From contig NC_020189.1 of assembly GCF_000315915.1 (NCBI RefSeq), positions 1,240,001-1,304,000 of the forward strand: 64,000 nucleotides of DNA. The letters are read 5' to 3'. Of this stretch, positions 12,101-23,050 are shown in pieces; within the stretch, counting starts at the first letter, position 1, and each line of letters opens with the position of its first letter. Position numbers and translations under genes: made by a program. The stretch is from Henningerozyma blattae CBS 6284 (Eukaryota; Ascomycota; Saccharomycetes; Saccharomycetales; Saccharomycetaceae). Below the pieces are notes generated by a model. It was not told the origin of the DNA, made no database searches, and saw only the letters and a program-made list of their open reading frames with translations.

Positions 12101-13582
12101 GGTAGAAATGAAGTTTTATCTCCAGAAGAATTAAGACTAGAAGGTTTAAGACGTCTAATCACTTCTATTAATCGCAGCAAAGTGTGCACTAGTAAAGAAA
12201 AGGCAGATAAAAAGAATATCAAGGATGAATTTATTCCTGAAATTACGTTTTATACAGGATCGTTATTTAACTTAATTAAAGAGCAAAAGGAATCCTTGGA
12301 GAAATCAAAAATGAGTTTTAAAGATTCAATTTTTTCAAGAATTAGAAGACAATTGACCAAAGAAACTGAGCTAACGGCATTGGCTAAAAAATTGCAACAA
12401 AAGGATGGGGGATTATGTTTAAATACTAGAACATGGCATTGGAAGAAGTTTAAGAATTGTTTTGTTGGTTCTGACATGGTAACCTGGTTACTGCAAAATT
12501 TTCTAGATATTGACTCAAGAGAGGAGGCCATTGAATATGGGCAGCAATTACTAGATAAAGGTATGTTTAGTCATGTATTCAATAAGCATGGGTTTTTGGA
12601 TGGTCACTATTTTTATATCATGTCGAATGAATATATTATTGAGGACAGACACTTGGAAAAATCAAATTCGGGCTCTAGAGGCTATAAAGACAATGTTTCT
12701 ATTTTGAGAACAGAAAGTAATGAGTGTGATAGTAATAATGATAATGTTTCTAATTTGTCTCCAATGCGGTCCAGAACAATTAAAGTTACAGAAGTGTCAT
12801 CTAATATAAATGATAATTCAGAAAGCGGTTCAAAGCCAATTGTAATGTTAAGTAATTCCTTAAATATCAACTTTGATACTGGTGGGCACTCAAGGAAACT
12901 AGAATTGGGGGTGGTACATTATGATAGGGTCCATAATCCAGACCACTGTTTTCATCTTCGTTTGGAATGGTTAACATCTACTCCTAAATTAATTGATGAT
13001 TTAATAGGTAATTGGTCCAGAATTTGTGAAAGGTATGGATTGAAGTTAATTGAAGTTCCGTGGGAAGAACTTTCCAAAATGCCTTACTATAATCCGTTTC
13101 ATTCATTTGTTCAGTTAGAAACAGTTATCAATCCTTGGGAGGATGCTGAATTTAATATTCCTGAAATATATGAAGAGAGTAAATATTATTATCATTCCTA
13201 TCTATTGACATCATTTGGATTCTCACTAGATAATAGAGCATCAACCTTTCTTCATTCATCAGACTTTGACTTTGAAGTTCGATATTCTTGGGGTAAGCCA
13301 CAGTTTAAGTACGTCCAATACATACATACTGGAGGTTCAAGTATTGCAGAAATTAGAGAAAATGGAAGATTATTTTTAGCGCCAAACAATGCATATATTT
13401 CAAGAATGAATCAAGGTAACGTTGTGGGTAAGAGCAGAAAATCAATGACCTCATCTGTTGACTCTGAATCTATTGTTCTAAAATTGAAAGAGACATGTAG
13501 CTCATATGAAAAATTAAGGCCTGTATTTTTAGAAGCTAAAGAACTATTTTTAAACCAGCAAGCTATTGGGGAAGAGCTATAA
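8303..13582 (+). CDS. IML1: Iml1, GAP subunit of the SEACIT (GATOR1) complex
   Basis: Iml1 (DEPDC5 orthologue) is the GTPase-activating subunit that, with Npr2 and Npr3 at the vacuole, acts on Gtr1 to turn off TORC1 during amino-acid or nitrogen starvation. The product is 1759 residues, against about 1584 in S. cerevisiae. Part of the difference is an asparagine-rich insertion at about residues 233-300. The DEP domain is clear at about residues 1374-1446, from TRTWHWKKFKNC to FYIMSN. The conserved Iml1 N-terminal domain follows the Asn tract. The C-terminal domain ends shortly after FLEAKELF. HOM6 follows tail-to-tail, as in S. cerevisiae (YJR138W-YJR139C). Confidence 0.95.
9061..9150 (+). 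repeat. AAT trinucleotide repeat encoding poly-Asn in IML1
   Basis: This is a nearly pure run of AAT codons, uninterrupted from about 9088 to 9141, inside the IML1 frame. It gives a stretch of more than 20 consecutive asparagines. It is in frame and likely variable in length between strains. Confidence 0.9.
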
Positions 13583-13886
13583 TCTCCTTCTCTTTAATTT
13601 TCAAACAGATACTAAATTTTATAGATATTAAAAATAAACTAGATACAATTTATAATCTTAAAATGACTTCAATTATCCATAGAATAACTATATTTGAAAG
13701 AAAAGTCTTCGATTTCAAGTATATAAAAATATGTGAATATCTTGGATATCGTGGATAATAAAAATGTCAATCAACGTCCTACCATGCATGCCTAGTAAAC
13801 AATATATACAAATCTTAATTATCTATTTAGCATTTTTACTTTTTGATATTGTTATAACTATTTTTTAAAATAATTAGAGTCTATGT
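13583..13886. other. Convergent intergenic region IML1-HOM6
   Basis: This 304 bp lies between two gene 3' ends. It is A/T-rich with TATATA-type sequences suited to polyadenylation on both strands. I see nothing else in it. Confidence 0.5.
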
Positions 13887-14972
13887 TTAGATAGCAATTC
13901 GTTGAGCAATCTTTATGGTATCAGCCAAAACACCAGCAGCAGTGACAGCGGCACCAGCACCGGCACCTTGAACAACGACTGGGTTTGTGTATCTTTTAGT
14001 TTTTATAGAAATAACGTTGTCAGATCCCTTTAAAGCAGCAAAAGGATGAGAATAATCGTATTTTTCAATACCAACAGAAACAGTTTGGGTTGGAACATCA
14101 ACTTTCCCAATAAATCTTAGCACTTTATTTTCCGCAGCAGCTTCTTCCTTTAACTTAGTCAATTCGTTATCATATTGAGGTAATTTTTCCAAAAATTGTT
14201 CACTAGATTCAATTGATTCTAATGGTTTAGGAATTAATGATTGTACTCGGAAAGAAGTTGGAGATTCAACATTCAAGCCAGAAATTCTAGCAACAATGGT
14301 AACTTTTCTAGCAACATCTAAACCATTTAAATCATCTCTAGGATCAGGTTCGGTGTAACCTAATTCTTTTGCTACTTTAACAACATCAGAAAACTTAATA
14401 TCATTTGGCTTGGTGGTGGAAAATTCATTGAAAATATAGGATAATGTACCAGAGAAGATACCCTCAATTTTTTCCACTTCATCTCCAGTTTGTAGGAAAT
14501 CTCTTAAAGTCCCAATAATTGGTAAGCCAGCACCAACGGTAGCTTCATGATAAACCAGTCCATTGCTTGGTTTGTTGCTGAACAACGTATTCCATGTAGT
14601 CATATCAGAAGAGAAGGCTTTCTTGTTTGGGGTAGCAATAGAGATACCAGCCTCCACAAATTTTGTATAATAACCAGAAATATAAGCGCTTGATGTATTG
14701 TCGACTAATATAGCAGGAATTGGAGATTTTTTCAAATATTCTAGCATTTCTTCCATTGACAAAGCTTTTGCGCTGCTAGCATCCAGAGTCTTTCTCCACT
14801 GAGCATTGAGAGCCAAAGGAGAATAATCCTTAGAGATTAGGCAATGTTCAGTTTCAGAAACGACAATTAAATTATAATTGATAGATGATTTCATGGCGAT
14901 GATTTGGTCCAAGAAAGCAGTCCCAACAACACCTGCACCAATGACAGCAACATTAACAGATTTTGTAGACAT
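13887..14972 (-). CDS. HOM6: Homoserine dehydrogenase Hom6
   Basis: Hom6 reduces aspartate semialdehyde to homoserine with NAD(P)H, the shared step towards threonine and methionine in the cytosol. The product is 361 residues (S. cerevisiae 359). The N-terminal dinucleotide motif GAGVVG is at residues 12-17. The catalytic domain has the family motifs HEATVGAGLP and the segment GIFSGTLSYIF, and the C terminus closes with the Gly/Ala-rich VQGAGAGAAVTAAGVLADTI segment that packs on the cofactor domain. The gene lies between IML1 and HIR3, as in S. cerevisiae. Codon choice is more biased than in its neighbours, as expected for an abundant enzyme. No Gcn4 site (TGACTCA) was found in its promoter. 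Confidence 0.96.
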   Translation of the reverse strand: MSTKSVNVAVIGAGVVGTAFLDQIIAMKSSINYNLIVVSETEHCLISKDYSPLALNAQWRKTLDASSAKALSMEEMLEYLKKSPIPAILVDNTSSAYISGYYTKFVEAGISIATPNKKAFSSDMTTWNTLFSNKPSNGLVYHEATVGAGLPIIGTLRDFLQTGDEVEKIEGIFSGTLSYIFNEFSTTKPNDIKFSDVVKVAKELGYTEPDPRDDLNGLDVARKVTIVARISGLNVESPTSFRVQSLIPKPLESIESSEQFLEKLPQYDNELTKLKEEAAAENKVLRFIGKVDVPTQTVSVGIEKYDYSHPFAALKGSDNVISIKTKRYTNPVVVQGAGAGAAVTAAGVLADTIKIAQRIAI

Positions 14973-15396
14973 GATAGAAGTATTTTAGGATATATACAGA
15001 AATATACTTGTAGTTATTATTAGAAATTGTATATCAATAATATTGAAAAAAAAACATATTTATCTTTAAATACCAAGAGTTTTCTTTCTAAGCTTTCTTT
15101 CAACTGAAATTTCCAATGCCCTGTTTCCTTTTTCTTCCACACCGAATAACCTCGAGATTTTGTCACTATGAAATATTACGAAGAAAGTCGGGACGGTAAA
15201 ACTCGGAAAATGCAGGTTATTTTCGGAGGAAACACCGTGCAATTTGTAATTTTTCCGACCGGAAAATTAAGGAGAATGGCGGAGTTTATCTTTCCGATAT
15301 AATAATAAGTGAAGAGATAGAGAGAAAATTGATAGTCTCTAAATATGTAGTACTACAAAACTGCTATGAATATATACATATATATAGATTTTATAA
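14973..15396. other. HOM6 promoter region
   Basis: This 424 bp between the HOM6 start and the HIR3 stop holds several CGGAA/TTCCG elements (near 15194, 15223, 15254, 15262 and 15291), including the perfect dyad listed separately. An A-run at 15047-15054 lies close to the start. No coding frame is seen. Confidence 0.5.
15251..15266. promoter_or_regulatory. Perfect TTTTCCG-AC-CGGAAAA dyad upstream of HOM6
   Basis: The 7-base arms TTTTCCG and CGGAAAA are exact inverted copies with a 2-base spacer, about 280 bp before the HOM6 ATG. Paired CCG/CGG triplets are the usual target shape of Zn2Cys6 factors. The factor is unknown. Confidence 0.45.
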
Positions 15397-18300
15397 TTAA
15401 AATTTTTCTGTTAATGTTTTTATTTTATCGAATGTCTCCCGTTTCGTTACCTTCTTCTTAACGCTAGAACTAGTTTTGAACAGAGAGTTGGAGTCTTGTA
15501 CTGTGAGCGGATTTTGAGATGTTATGGATGTGTCAGAATGCGTGGAGCCATCATCAGATACAGACGAGAGTGTCTCTGCATGTGGGAGGTAAAAGTATTT
15601 AAAGTATAATGATAAGCAAATCCCATCAAAGATAATACCATTGTGGCCTTTCTTTAACTGATATACCACTGATAAACTATCCAAGATTTCCTGAGGATAT
15701 TTTGTTTTATCAAATGTATTTTGTAAATCAGTACTAGTCTTAACAAAGCCTTGATAGGAGAGAGTTGACATTAGTTGATCTGTATATTGTTTATCGTCAA
15801 AATGTAATTGTTGCTTTATACAACTTTTATACAGATTAACTAATGTAGTTGTAGTTTCATTGGCATATGCCATTCCTGAGCTAAATCTCCTGACTTTCTT
15901 AGCAATTAACCCTAAGGAATTGTAATCACCTTTTTGATACAATAAGTTGGAATAAAACATGATATATTGCTGGGTGTAAATAAAATGTTTTCCTGCTCTT
16001 TCAAAATCAGGTTTCCATATATTCACCAAATTCTTATTTGTACTTTTTATTGAGATCAGGCTATCTAATTGTTTAATGGCACCAGTAACATCGTGGAACT
16101 CTTCATATAGTATTCTTGATATTCTATATTTTGGTCTATGTTGCCATTTTTTTTTGTCCACCGATAAAATATGATGTAATAATTCCATAATTTTACTGTA
16201 GCAATCTTTGATTTGATAATCATATGTCAATGCCTCATCAACAAACCAAAATCCGTCGTCTTTATCGAAGAATTCATTGTCCATATGAAGATATTTCAAT
16301 AACTCGGAGACACATATGACCTTCCTTTTTAGCAATTTATAACAATTATTTACGAGGCAATAATGAGGCTCAATAATTGGCTCTCTAGATGATGATTGGT
16401 TGTAAGCAATTTTGCATGCTTTTACTATATAATCCAATCCAGGAAATTTCTGCTGATAATTAGAAAATTTTAATAATCTTTTCCCCAATATATAATGCCA
16501 TGACCATACTTGGTTATTGACTATTTTCACATCTGCCTCTAGTTTATCCGATATATCAATGGCATCTCGAAAAACTCTTAAAATTAGTTTTTCAACAAAG
16601 GTTGAAGCTATGGTTAACTCTAGAGGAGAATTGTATTTATTTTCTTCTTCAGTATCTTTATCTTCAGGTAATTTGCTAACGTTATTCCTTATTATAAAAC
16701 ATTCCTTATCCATAGGTTTCAAGTAGCCACTAACCAACTCCTTTCCTAAAGATGCTAAAAGTTTTGAGTAAACAAGTTTATCTTCAATGGAAGCCATGCC
16801 TTTGCTTAAGAATAAAGATATCCCTGTAAGATAGCATATTATTGCTTTCCTCTGTGATGATGCTGTAAATACTTTTTTCTCTATGGATGTGATCTTCTCA
16901 GAGGTCCAAATTAAATCATCTTCTACAATGAATGAATGACATTTACCTAATAAATACCAGCTTTCAAACCTTCCGGTATTATATAATATGTCTGTCTTTA
17001 AGCTTTTAATTATGGAATCTAATTCAGAAGGTCTAGCCTGCATTGATTTCTTTCTCATTTTATAAAAATTTAAGGCTTGAATACTGCCGAAGTAGAATAG
17101 GCCTGTATCTAATACAGTTTTAAAATCATCGTTTGGAGAAAGCAATGATAAGCGAGATTTACCCTCAAATGAGTCAGTAATCATATTGTCTGTTATATTT
17201 TGGCTCAAGTACTTTGCTAATTCAAAAGCGTTTTTCTCCATGACAAAATCAAAGCTATTGATAGAAGTATCAATTGTATCAATTACCTTTTCAAGAATAT
17301 GTTTTAAGCCTGTCTTGTTACTTGTTGTTAATAGAAGATTTTTACCTGCAGAATAGTATTTAGTTAAATACAGCCCTAGTGGAATTGCATTCGAAACTTC
17401 CATCTCTACTTCTTTTGTATTATGCTGTTCGATTAACGGAGAATCGCCGATAACATTAAAATGATATTTACACCATGTAATTTGATTCAATTGGATAAAA
17501 GCTTCTTTGTTAATATAATTGCTTAGAAAGTTCTCACTGAATGAGAGAAAATGGCCTCCAGATGCATCACAAAATTTGTATGCACCCAAAAATGTATGGA
17601 AATTGGTTATGAATTTAACAGTTAGCATATCTGAAATCCCAGCAAGCTTCTCAAACGTTTGGTCAAATACTAATGTGAGTATTATTGTCATATCACATAT
17701 TCTAGCTTTCATCTTGGCTGAAGATTTTACTGCCTTCTTGAAGAAAGATGTTGTACTGGGATCATTAGCCACATTGGCTTCAAAAAATAACAATATATAA
17801 AACAAAGAAAATGCAGAAAAGATATTATAAAAATCTGAATCATCTAGTGACATATCTTCAAATTTCCAATCCAACAGTCTAATGAATTTAACAACTTTCG
17901 AGGAATAAGAACCAATAATTCCCATACAGTATAAAAGGATTTCATTCCGAGTTGATGATGGTTCTTTGGAATAGTCATCAGAAAATATGTTTTCTATAAC
18001 CAGTGATAATATATTTAAGTAGCATTTAAAAACTTTTTTGAAGTTACCCTTTTTAGAATATGATGAATATAGAATTTCCCAGAGTTTAATTTTTAACAAG
18101 TATGGAGCATTTTGAATAAATTCATACATATCTTTATCCTCATTCATGCTTTCCAGTTGAGATGTTATAGGTGATTGTACTATTTCGATGTTCATTTTAT
18201 TCTTCTCTTTCGTATTATTGCACATTACTGACAAGGCATTTTCTAAAATTGTCAAATAGAAATCGTGGTCTGTATCGCTCTGTTTATTGTTGGTATGTTC

Positions 18301-20436
18301 AACATTTGTTATCTTCTGGATAATATTAATTTTGCCCAATTGGGAATGAATTGTCCCTAACTTTAGGCAAGGAAGGAAATGATAATTGCCAAACATTAGT
18401 GTAAATCCTGGCTTTGCCTTAGAGAAAAGATTGTCTACTTCCCTCAAAGCATAGATTAGCTTTTCATCGATATTATCAGAAGTATATTGAAGATAGCAAT
18501 AGTATAGCCACTTTACACAAAGCACATATTCTGGATAATCTTTTTCTTCAACTTGTTTCAGTAGTAATAGCCATCTGTCGATTTTCGTCTCAACCTTATT
18601 TTTTTGATATTTGTTGTCCGTTGTTTTTGATCCTTGAGCTTTTTTGGAGTGAATATTTTCGTTAATTCTTCCAAGCATGTTAATGAGGAATTCTAATACA
18701 GATAGGGCAAAATTTTGGTAAGTAGTAAAATTTTCTGAGATAAAATCAAAAATTGAACTTTCACAGCCTAATAAAAACCATTCAACCTTCGTAAACAAGT
18801 TATCAGGCCAGTTATATTTGATAATGATTCTTTCAGAAATATCCTTGTTATGTAATAATTTGACCAATAGCCTTAGTCTTATCTCCTGGAAGTGATATTT
18901 CTTGGAATTCATTTCGTCTAGCATTGAAATTATATCATCTGAAGGTATATCTGAGTTGCAATTATTCATCATTTCATTTAATTGGTTTCCAAATATATTA
19001 GATTTTAAAACATTATTTAGTTGAGACATATCCTCTGTATTTTTTGTACTCATTTGAAAATTAGTTTCATTTTTATTAAACAGCTCAGTATGCCAACTAC
19101 TCCAATTTCTTAAACATTCCATAAAATCAGCATATGGTAAAAATTTCGACTCTACTTCATCCTTTAGTGCTAATTGTGAGCCTAGAGTATGTAAAGTGAA
19201 GGGCAAAGTTTTATTGGTTACTGAAAAAAGAAACTCAAGTCCATCAAAAAAAGCCTCGTGTATATCCATAGAGCTATCGATAATAATATCAGAATCCTTA
19301 CCTTTGGATCGTTTACTTACTCTATAAGAAGTACGCTCAGATATTTCGCTCACTGATCGTTTTCGTGAACTTATTGGTGGAGAGTTTGAACCTTGGTTTT
19401 CATATTCCATATTATCTATTTCTATTGTACCACCATGTTCAGCAGTTTGAATTTTATGTATGGTTACGGAATTATTTGTTTTAGAATCAGCTTGGTCGAT
19501 GTCCGTAGGTATTTGGTTATTGATCTTTTCTTCCTTCAAGGTTTCTTTAATTTTAAACTTAAACTCGACAGTTTCAATTGGGTCCTCAACTTCATTATAA
19601 GGATCCACATTTCTTGTTAAAAGAATACTTGTCTTAACATGTGGAAGTAATTCTTTTAAGGAATCAAATACAGATTCCCAAGAAAGTTTTGATATCGTAA
19701 CTTCAAACGCGTCTAATTCTTTCATAGTTTGTTCATCTTCGGTCTTCATCTTCTGAATAGTTTTTAAAAGTGGATTTAATTCTGTTATATCATCAAAATC
19801 TTGTTCTGTAATTAATTTCTTAATATTCAGTAATTGATAACTCTTAGCTTCATTATCGTTTAATTTTTTAAGTAAAGAAGCATATTGTCTAATTGAAACT
19901 TTCAACTGTGGTAAAATGCCACCTCTTCTTCTACCAGAAAGTGGAATAATATTATTGGATTTTGATAGTTCATATTCTAAAATTAATCTTTCTAGTTTTT
20001 TAGATTTAAAACTTTTAAAGATTTGAACTAATAGAGATGTTACTCCACTATCTGCTTCGCTATGTTGCATTGCTTCAATTAGATCTTCCATTACTTTTAA
20101 AATATAATTGACGATATCCTCATCAGATAAATCACTGTAATTATGGATTAAGTATTTATAGAAGAACATTCCACGGTTTCTGAAAGCCAAATAGCGCAGA
20201 CTATCCAATGTAGGAGAAGAGTATGAATATAGCCCCCATCTATTTGGTTTCAATACATTTATGTTGAATAATGATTCGAAGGTTAATCTTGCTTCTGAAA
20301 AATTGTTCTCTTTAACTTGAATTAAAGCATTTTGGTACAATTCAAAGCATTCTTCGATCTGCAATTCCCTAGAATGTTCCTCAGCTTCGAGTTCTTCATC
20401 TTGAGCACTTAAGTTTAATGCATTGAAGCTAGACAT
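15397..20436 (-). CDS. HIR3: Hir3 (Hpc1), HIR histone chaperone subunit
   Basis: Hir3 is the large scaffold (CABIN1-like) of the HIR complex with Hir1, Hir2 and Hpc2. The complex deposits H3-H4 independently of replication and represses histone genes outside S phase. The product has 1679 residues (S. cerevisiae 1648). The N terminus, with an acidic EELEAEEHSRELQIEE stretch and a tetratricopeptide-like helical array starting near residue 28, matches the family. A Lys/Arg/Ser-rich linker at about 350-380 contains possible nuclear localisation sequences. The C terminus ends in a Ser/Lys-rich tail. It lies between HOM6 and IPA1 as in S. cerevisiae (YJR139C-YJR141W). Confidence 0.93.
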   Translation of the reverse strand: MSSFNALNLSAQDEELEAEEHSRELQIEECFELYQNALIQVKENNFSEARLTFESLFNINVLKPNRWGLYSYSSPTLDSLRYLAFRNRGMFFYKYLIHNYSDLSDEDIVNYILKVMEDLIEAMQHSEADSGVTSLLVQIFKSFKSKKLERLILEYELSKSNNIIPLSGRRRGGILPQLKVSIRQYASLLKKLNDNEAKSYQLLNIKKLITEQDFDDITELNPLLKTIQKMKTEDEQTMKELDAFEVTISKLSWESVFDSLKELLPHVKTSILLTRNVDPYNEVEDPIETVEFKFKIKETLKEEKINNQIPTDIDQADSKTNNSVTIHKIQTAEHGGTIEIDNMEYENQGSNSPPISSRKRSVSEISERTSYRVSKRSKGKDSDIIIDSSMDIHEAFFDGLEFLFSVTNKTLPFTLHTLGSQLALKDEVESKFLPYADFMECLRNWSSWHTELFNKNETNFQMSTKNTEDMSQLNNVLKSNIFGNQLNEMMNNCNSDIPSDDIISMLDEMNSKKYHFQEIRLRLLVKLLHNKDISERIIIKYNWPDNLFTKVEWFLLGCESSIFDFISENFTTYQNFALSVLEFLINMLGRINENIHSKKAQGSKTTDNKYQKNKVETKIDRWLLLLKQVEEKDYPEYVLCVKWLYYCYLQYTSDNIDEKLIYALREVDNLFSKAKPGFTLMFGNYHFLPCLKLGTIHSQLGKINIIQKITNVEHTNNKQSDTDHDFYLTILENALSVMCNNTKEKNKMNIEIVQSPITSQLESMNEDKDMYEFIQNAPYLLKIKLWEILYSSYSKKGNFKKVFKCYLNILSLVIENIFSDDYSKEPSSTRNEILLYCMGIIGSYSSKVVKFIRLLDWKFEDMSLDDSDFYNIFSAFSLFYILLFFEANVANDPSTTSFFKKAVKSSAKMKARICDMTIILTLVFDQTFEKLAGISDMLTVKFITNFHTFLGAYKFCDASGGHFLSFSENFLSNYINKEAFIQLNQITWCKYHFNVIGDSPLIEQHNTKEVEMEVSNAIPLGLYLTKYYSAGKNLLLTTSNKTGLKHILEKVIDTIDTSINSFDFVMEKNAFELAKYLSQNITDNMITDSFEGKSRLSLLSPNDDFKTVLDTGLFYFGSIQALNFYKMRKKSMQARPSELDSIIKSLKTDILYNTGRFESWYLLGKCHSFIVEDDLIWTSEKITSIEKKVFTASSQRKAIICYLTGISLFLSKGMASIEDKLVYSKLLASLGKELVSGYLKPMDKECFIIRNNVSKLPEDKDTEEENKYNSPLELTIASTFVEKLILRVFRDAIDISDKLEADVKIVNNQVWSWHYILGKRLLKFSNYQQKFPGLDYIVKACKIAYNQSSSREPIIEPHYCLVNNCYKLLKRKVICVSELLKYLHMDNEFFDKDDGFWFVDEALTYDYQIKDCYSKIMELLHHILSVDKKKWQHRPKYRISRILYEEFHDVTGAIKQLDSLISIKSTNKNLVNIWKPDFERAGKHFIYTQQYIMFYSNLLYQKGDYNSLGLIAKKVRRFSSGMAYANETTTTLVNLYKSCIKQQLHFDDKQYTDQLMSTLSYQGFVKTSTDLQNTFDKTKYPQEILDSLSVVYQLKKGHNGIIFDGICLSLYFKYFYLPHAETLSSVSDDGSTHSDTSITSQNPLTVQDSNSLFKTSSSVKKKVTKRETFDKIKTLTEKF

Positions 20437-20711
20437 AATATATATTTAACAATAATATATAAATCGATTAGCGCTAAGGGCTTCAGTGTTTTATTACTCC
20501 TTGTTCTTTGCTATTTTTTATCTTTTTGATTTCTGTTCGAATTATTTCAACATCTGGTGTTTCTCAGATCAACACCTTAAATTTTAGAAAATATCATGGC
20601 CATACTTTAAAAAAAGATGAGAAATAAATTCGATTATCTTTAAAGTATTATAAATGTATTAATACTAGTACTTAAATTTCGGTATCTACATATAAGACAA
20701 GATATTGATCA
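20437..20711. promoter_or_regulatory. Divergent promoter HIR3/IPA1
   Basis: This is a 275 bp shared promoter between divergent starts. It includes an AGCGCT palindrome near 20470 and A/T tracts. No MCB (ACGCGT) or other cell-cycle element was found. Confidence 0.5.
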
Positions 20712-21833
20712 ATGAACACAGATTTCAAGTATGCAGCAGAATATTTACCAAGGATTGGATGTATTTCTATTGTCGTTGAAGGTTTAGAAGATTTATGCGT
20801 CCAAAAATTACAATTCAACGATACTACAAGTATTTTAGAAGTCTCAAATAATTCTGGAACAATATATCATATTAAGCTACCCTATATAGCAGATGCTACT
20901 ATGGATATATCGTCTATTAAATACCAGAAAAATGGGCCTAATGAATATGTTCTACGATTACCTATTAACAGTATTGAAAAATTAAAAAGGGTCAATTTAT
21001 TAGAAATGGATGATGAATTAGAAGGATTATGGAGTAAAAAACAACTTCTTTCATTAAGCGATTTTAACTTTTGTTGCATAAAATGCCAAAATATTATCAT
21101 ATCAAAAAGTAATAGTTTCAAAATTAATCAAATGCCATCGGAATATTGGATGGAATTGATGGATTATTGGCATTGCCATAAACCTGATGATAAAAGTGTT
21201 GCTGGTCAAAGATATTCTGTAAAATATAATGGTTTACAACCCAATATTAATGAACTCTTAGTCGGTGGATCCTTCTTTTTAGGTCAATCAAATGTTTTCC
21301 ATAATATTAAAATGGATCGAAATATTATTCGATGTAAAACATGTAATACTTTAATAGGTGAAAAGACAACTAACGATCTTGCTAAAATTCATAAATGGAA
21401 ACTTCAATTATTGGCCAGGAGTTCTCCTGAATTTCAACTTGCAACTACTTACCCACCCGAATATTCAGTTAATCTTTCACTAATTAATTTTATGAAAAGT
21501 AATTCAACTCGTTACACCCTCCTGCGTTGTTCGAAGAGTGGATATGATTATAACATATTAGTTTGGTTATTTGGAGTAGGTTTAAACATTAGTTTTACTA
21601 ATGGGATTGTTTTAAAAAATACTTTAAAAATATTTTATCAGAAAATAATAAAGGACAATGAAGAATTTTCTGAAGTACAGGCTAGGCTTGGTGGAAATGT
21701 AAATATAGAAGAATTGGCAGTAGATGCAACACCTTTTGAAGAGTTTATAAGAAATTTAGAATATAATAGTCAATTTTTACCAGCAAACTTACAATCAATG
21801 AGAGATTGGCAAATCAGTTATTTATCTATATAA
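20712..21833 (+). CDS. IPA1: Ipa1, essential factor for mRNA 3'-end processing (HECT-like E3 family)
   Basis: Ipa1 (YJR141W) is an essential yeast protein needed for pre-mRNA cleavage and polyadenylation, and belongs to the divergent HECT-like E3 ligase family (UBE3D type). The product is 373 residues (S. cerevisiae about 347). Cysteine pairs typical of the family are visible: CCIKC near residue 120 and CKTC near residue 213. The segment LRCSKSGYDYNILVWLFGVGL near residue 273 matches the C-terminal catalytic-type region. It starts 275 bp from divergent HIR3, as in S. cerevisiae, and ends only 71 bp from the convergent PPX1 end. Confidence 0.88.
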   Translation: MNTDFKYAAEYLPRIGCISIVVEGLEDLCVQKLQFNDTTSILEVSNNSGTIYHIKLPYIADATMDISSIKYQKNGPNEYVLRLPINSIEKLKRVNLLEMDDELEGLWSKKQLLSLSDFNFCCIKCQNIIISKSNSFKINQMPSEYWMELMDYWHCHKPDDKSVAGQRYSVKYNGLQPNINELLVGGSFFLGQSNVFHNIKMDRNIIRCKTCNTLIGEKTTNDLAKIHKWKLQLLARSSPEFQLATTYPPEYSVNLSLINFMKSNSTRYTLLRCSKSGYDYNILVWLFGVGLNISFTNGIVLKNTLKIFYQKIIKDNEEFSEVQARLGGNVNIEELAVDATPFEEFIRNLEYNSQFLPANLQSMRDWQISYLSI

Positions 21834-21904
21834 AAACAAAAAAAAATAAAAAAAGAAATGTTATGTCTATAGAGTTCAAAAAAAAAAAATAATGCATATC
21901 ATGC

Positions 21905-23050
21905 TTATATTTTTGAAATAGCCTGTTTGATAGCTGGGGCTACTTGTTTTCTACTTGCCTTTACATTCAATTGATGGAACGATATATAAGAGTCCTTAGT
22001 GTTTGAATCATCAAATGGTTTTAAATCTAAATATTCGGCTACATCCCTAATTACTTTATCAACGATATTCCCGACCATTTTCTTATCAAAAATAAACGCA
22101 ATTTGACGTTCAAATTTCTTTGGATCACGATTGTTTGCCATTATCATAAGAAATGTTAATTTTTTATCTATTAAATATTGTTGGCAATCCTTAATGAAAA
22201 GTTCTTTTGACTGTGATTCATTCGTATTAACATAAAGCCAATCTAAATTCTTCACCACAGAAGCAATACCAACAATTAAATCGTCGCCTTTACCATCTGG
22301 AAAGGCAAATTCTTTATAATCCTTTCTTAAGATATCTATTGTGGATAGACCTTTAATGTCAACTTTTGCTTCATTCAGATCATTATAGAACAAATCAAAT
22401 TGTAATTCAGGTAATAAATCACGATAGATGGGGGCTACTTCTAAATCAGCCTCCTCGATTTTACGTTTAAAATTAGCCGTATCTTGAACTGCAGCAGATA
22501 AGCATAAGGGGGCCACATTTTTCAATAATGGTCTAGTTGATGGCTGGATTTTCTCATACCAATACTTAAAGATTAAAGAAGTACAGCTTCCAGTGACTTT
22601 TATGATCCTGGGGTTTGCATTCAGATATAATTTGGAATCCGCATGATGATCAATAATCCCGACAACGTTATCAATGTATGGTGCAGTATGTTTTGGGATT
22701 TCATTGTGGTCTAATAGTATAGCATTAACTATACAATTTGAGTTTGTTTTTTTGAAACTAATCAAATCCTCTCTAAAGAATAGATCCTCAACAGAAATGT
22801 TCAATCGGTTTAGACTGAGAATGATATCTTTTCTTAAAATCAAATCAGATTGAGGAATATTAATTATTGGAATGATAGCTTCTGAAGGATTAGAGTTGGC
22901 CCAGATATGTTCTAGATAAGCATAAGAAATCGCAGACGCAACAGAATCCAAATCTGCAGACTCATTACCGCATGAGATTCTGATTTGGTTTCTCAACTGC
23001 AAAGGTTGTTTCTTTAACGATTTTAGAAAATTAGCCACTGAGTTAGACAT
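21905..23050 (-). CDS. PPX1: Cytosolic exopolyphosphatase Ppx1
   Basis: Ppx1 removes terminal phosphates from inorganic polyphosphate and is a DHH-family phosphoesterase using divalent metals. The 381-residue product (S. cerevisiae 397) shows the family motifs in order: GNESADLDS at residues 28-36, the LDHNE motif near 115, the signature IIDHH near 132, and the VQDTANFK motif near 190 in the middle of the protein. A DHHA2-type C-terminal domain follows. In S. cerevisiae this is the chromosome VIII gene YHR201C next to YHR202W, and here SMN1 is also the divergent neighbour. Confidence 0.93.
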   Translation of the reverse strand: MSNSVANFLKSLKKQPLQLRNQIRISCGNESADLDSVASAISYAYLEHIWANSNPSEAIIPIINIPQSDLILRKDIILSLNRLNISVEDLFFREDLISFKKTNSNCIVNAILLDHNEIPKHTAPYIDNVVGIIDHHADSKLYLNANPRIIKVTGSCTSLIFKYWYEKIQPSTRPLLKNVAPLCLSAAVQDTANFKRKIEEADLEVAPIYRDLLPELQFDLFYNDLNEAKVDIKGLSTIDILRKDYKEFAFPDGKGDDLIVGIASVVKNLDWLYVNTNESQSKELFIKDCQQYLIDKKLTFLMIMANNRDPKKFERQIAFIFDKKMVGNIVDKVIRDVAEYLDLKPFDDSNTKDSYISFHQLNVKASRKQVAPAIKQAISKI

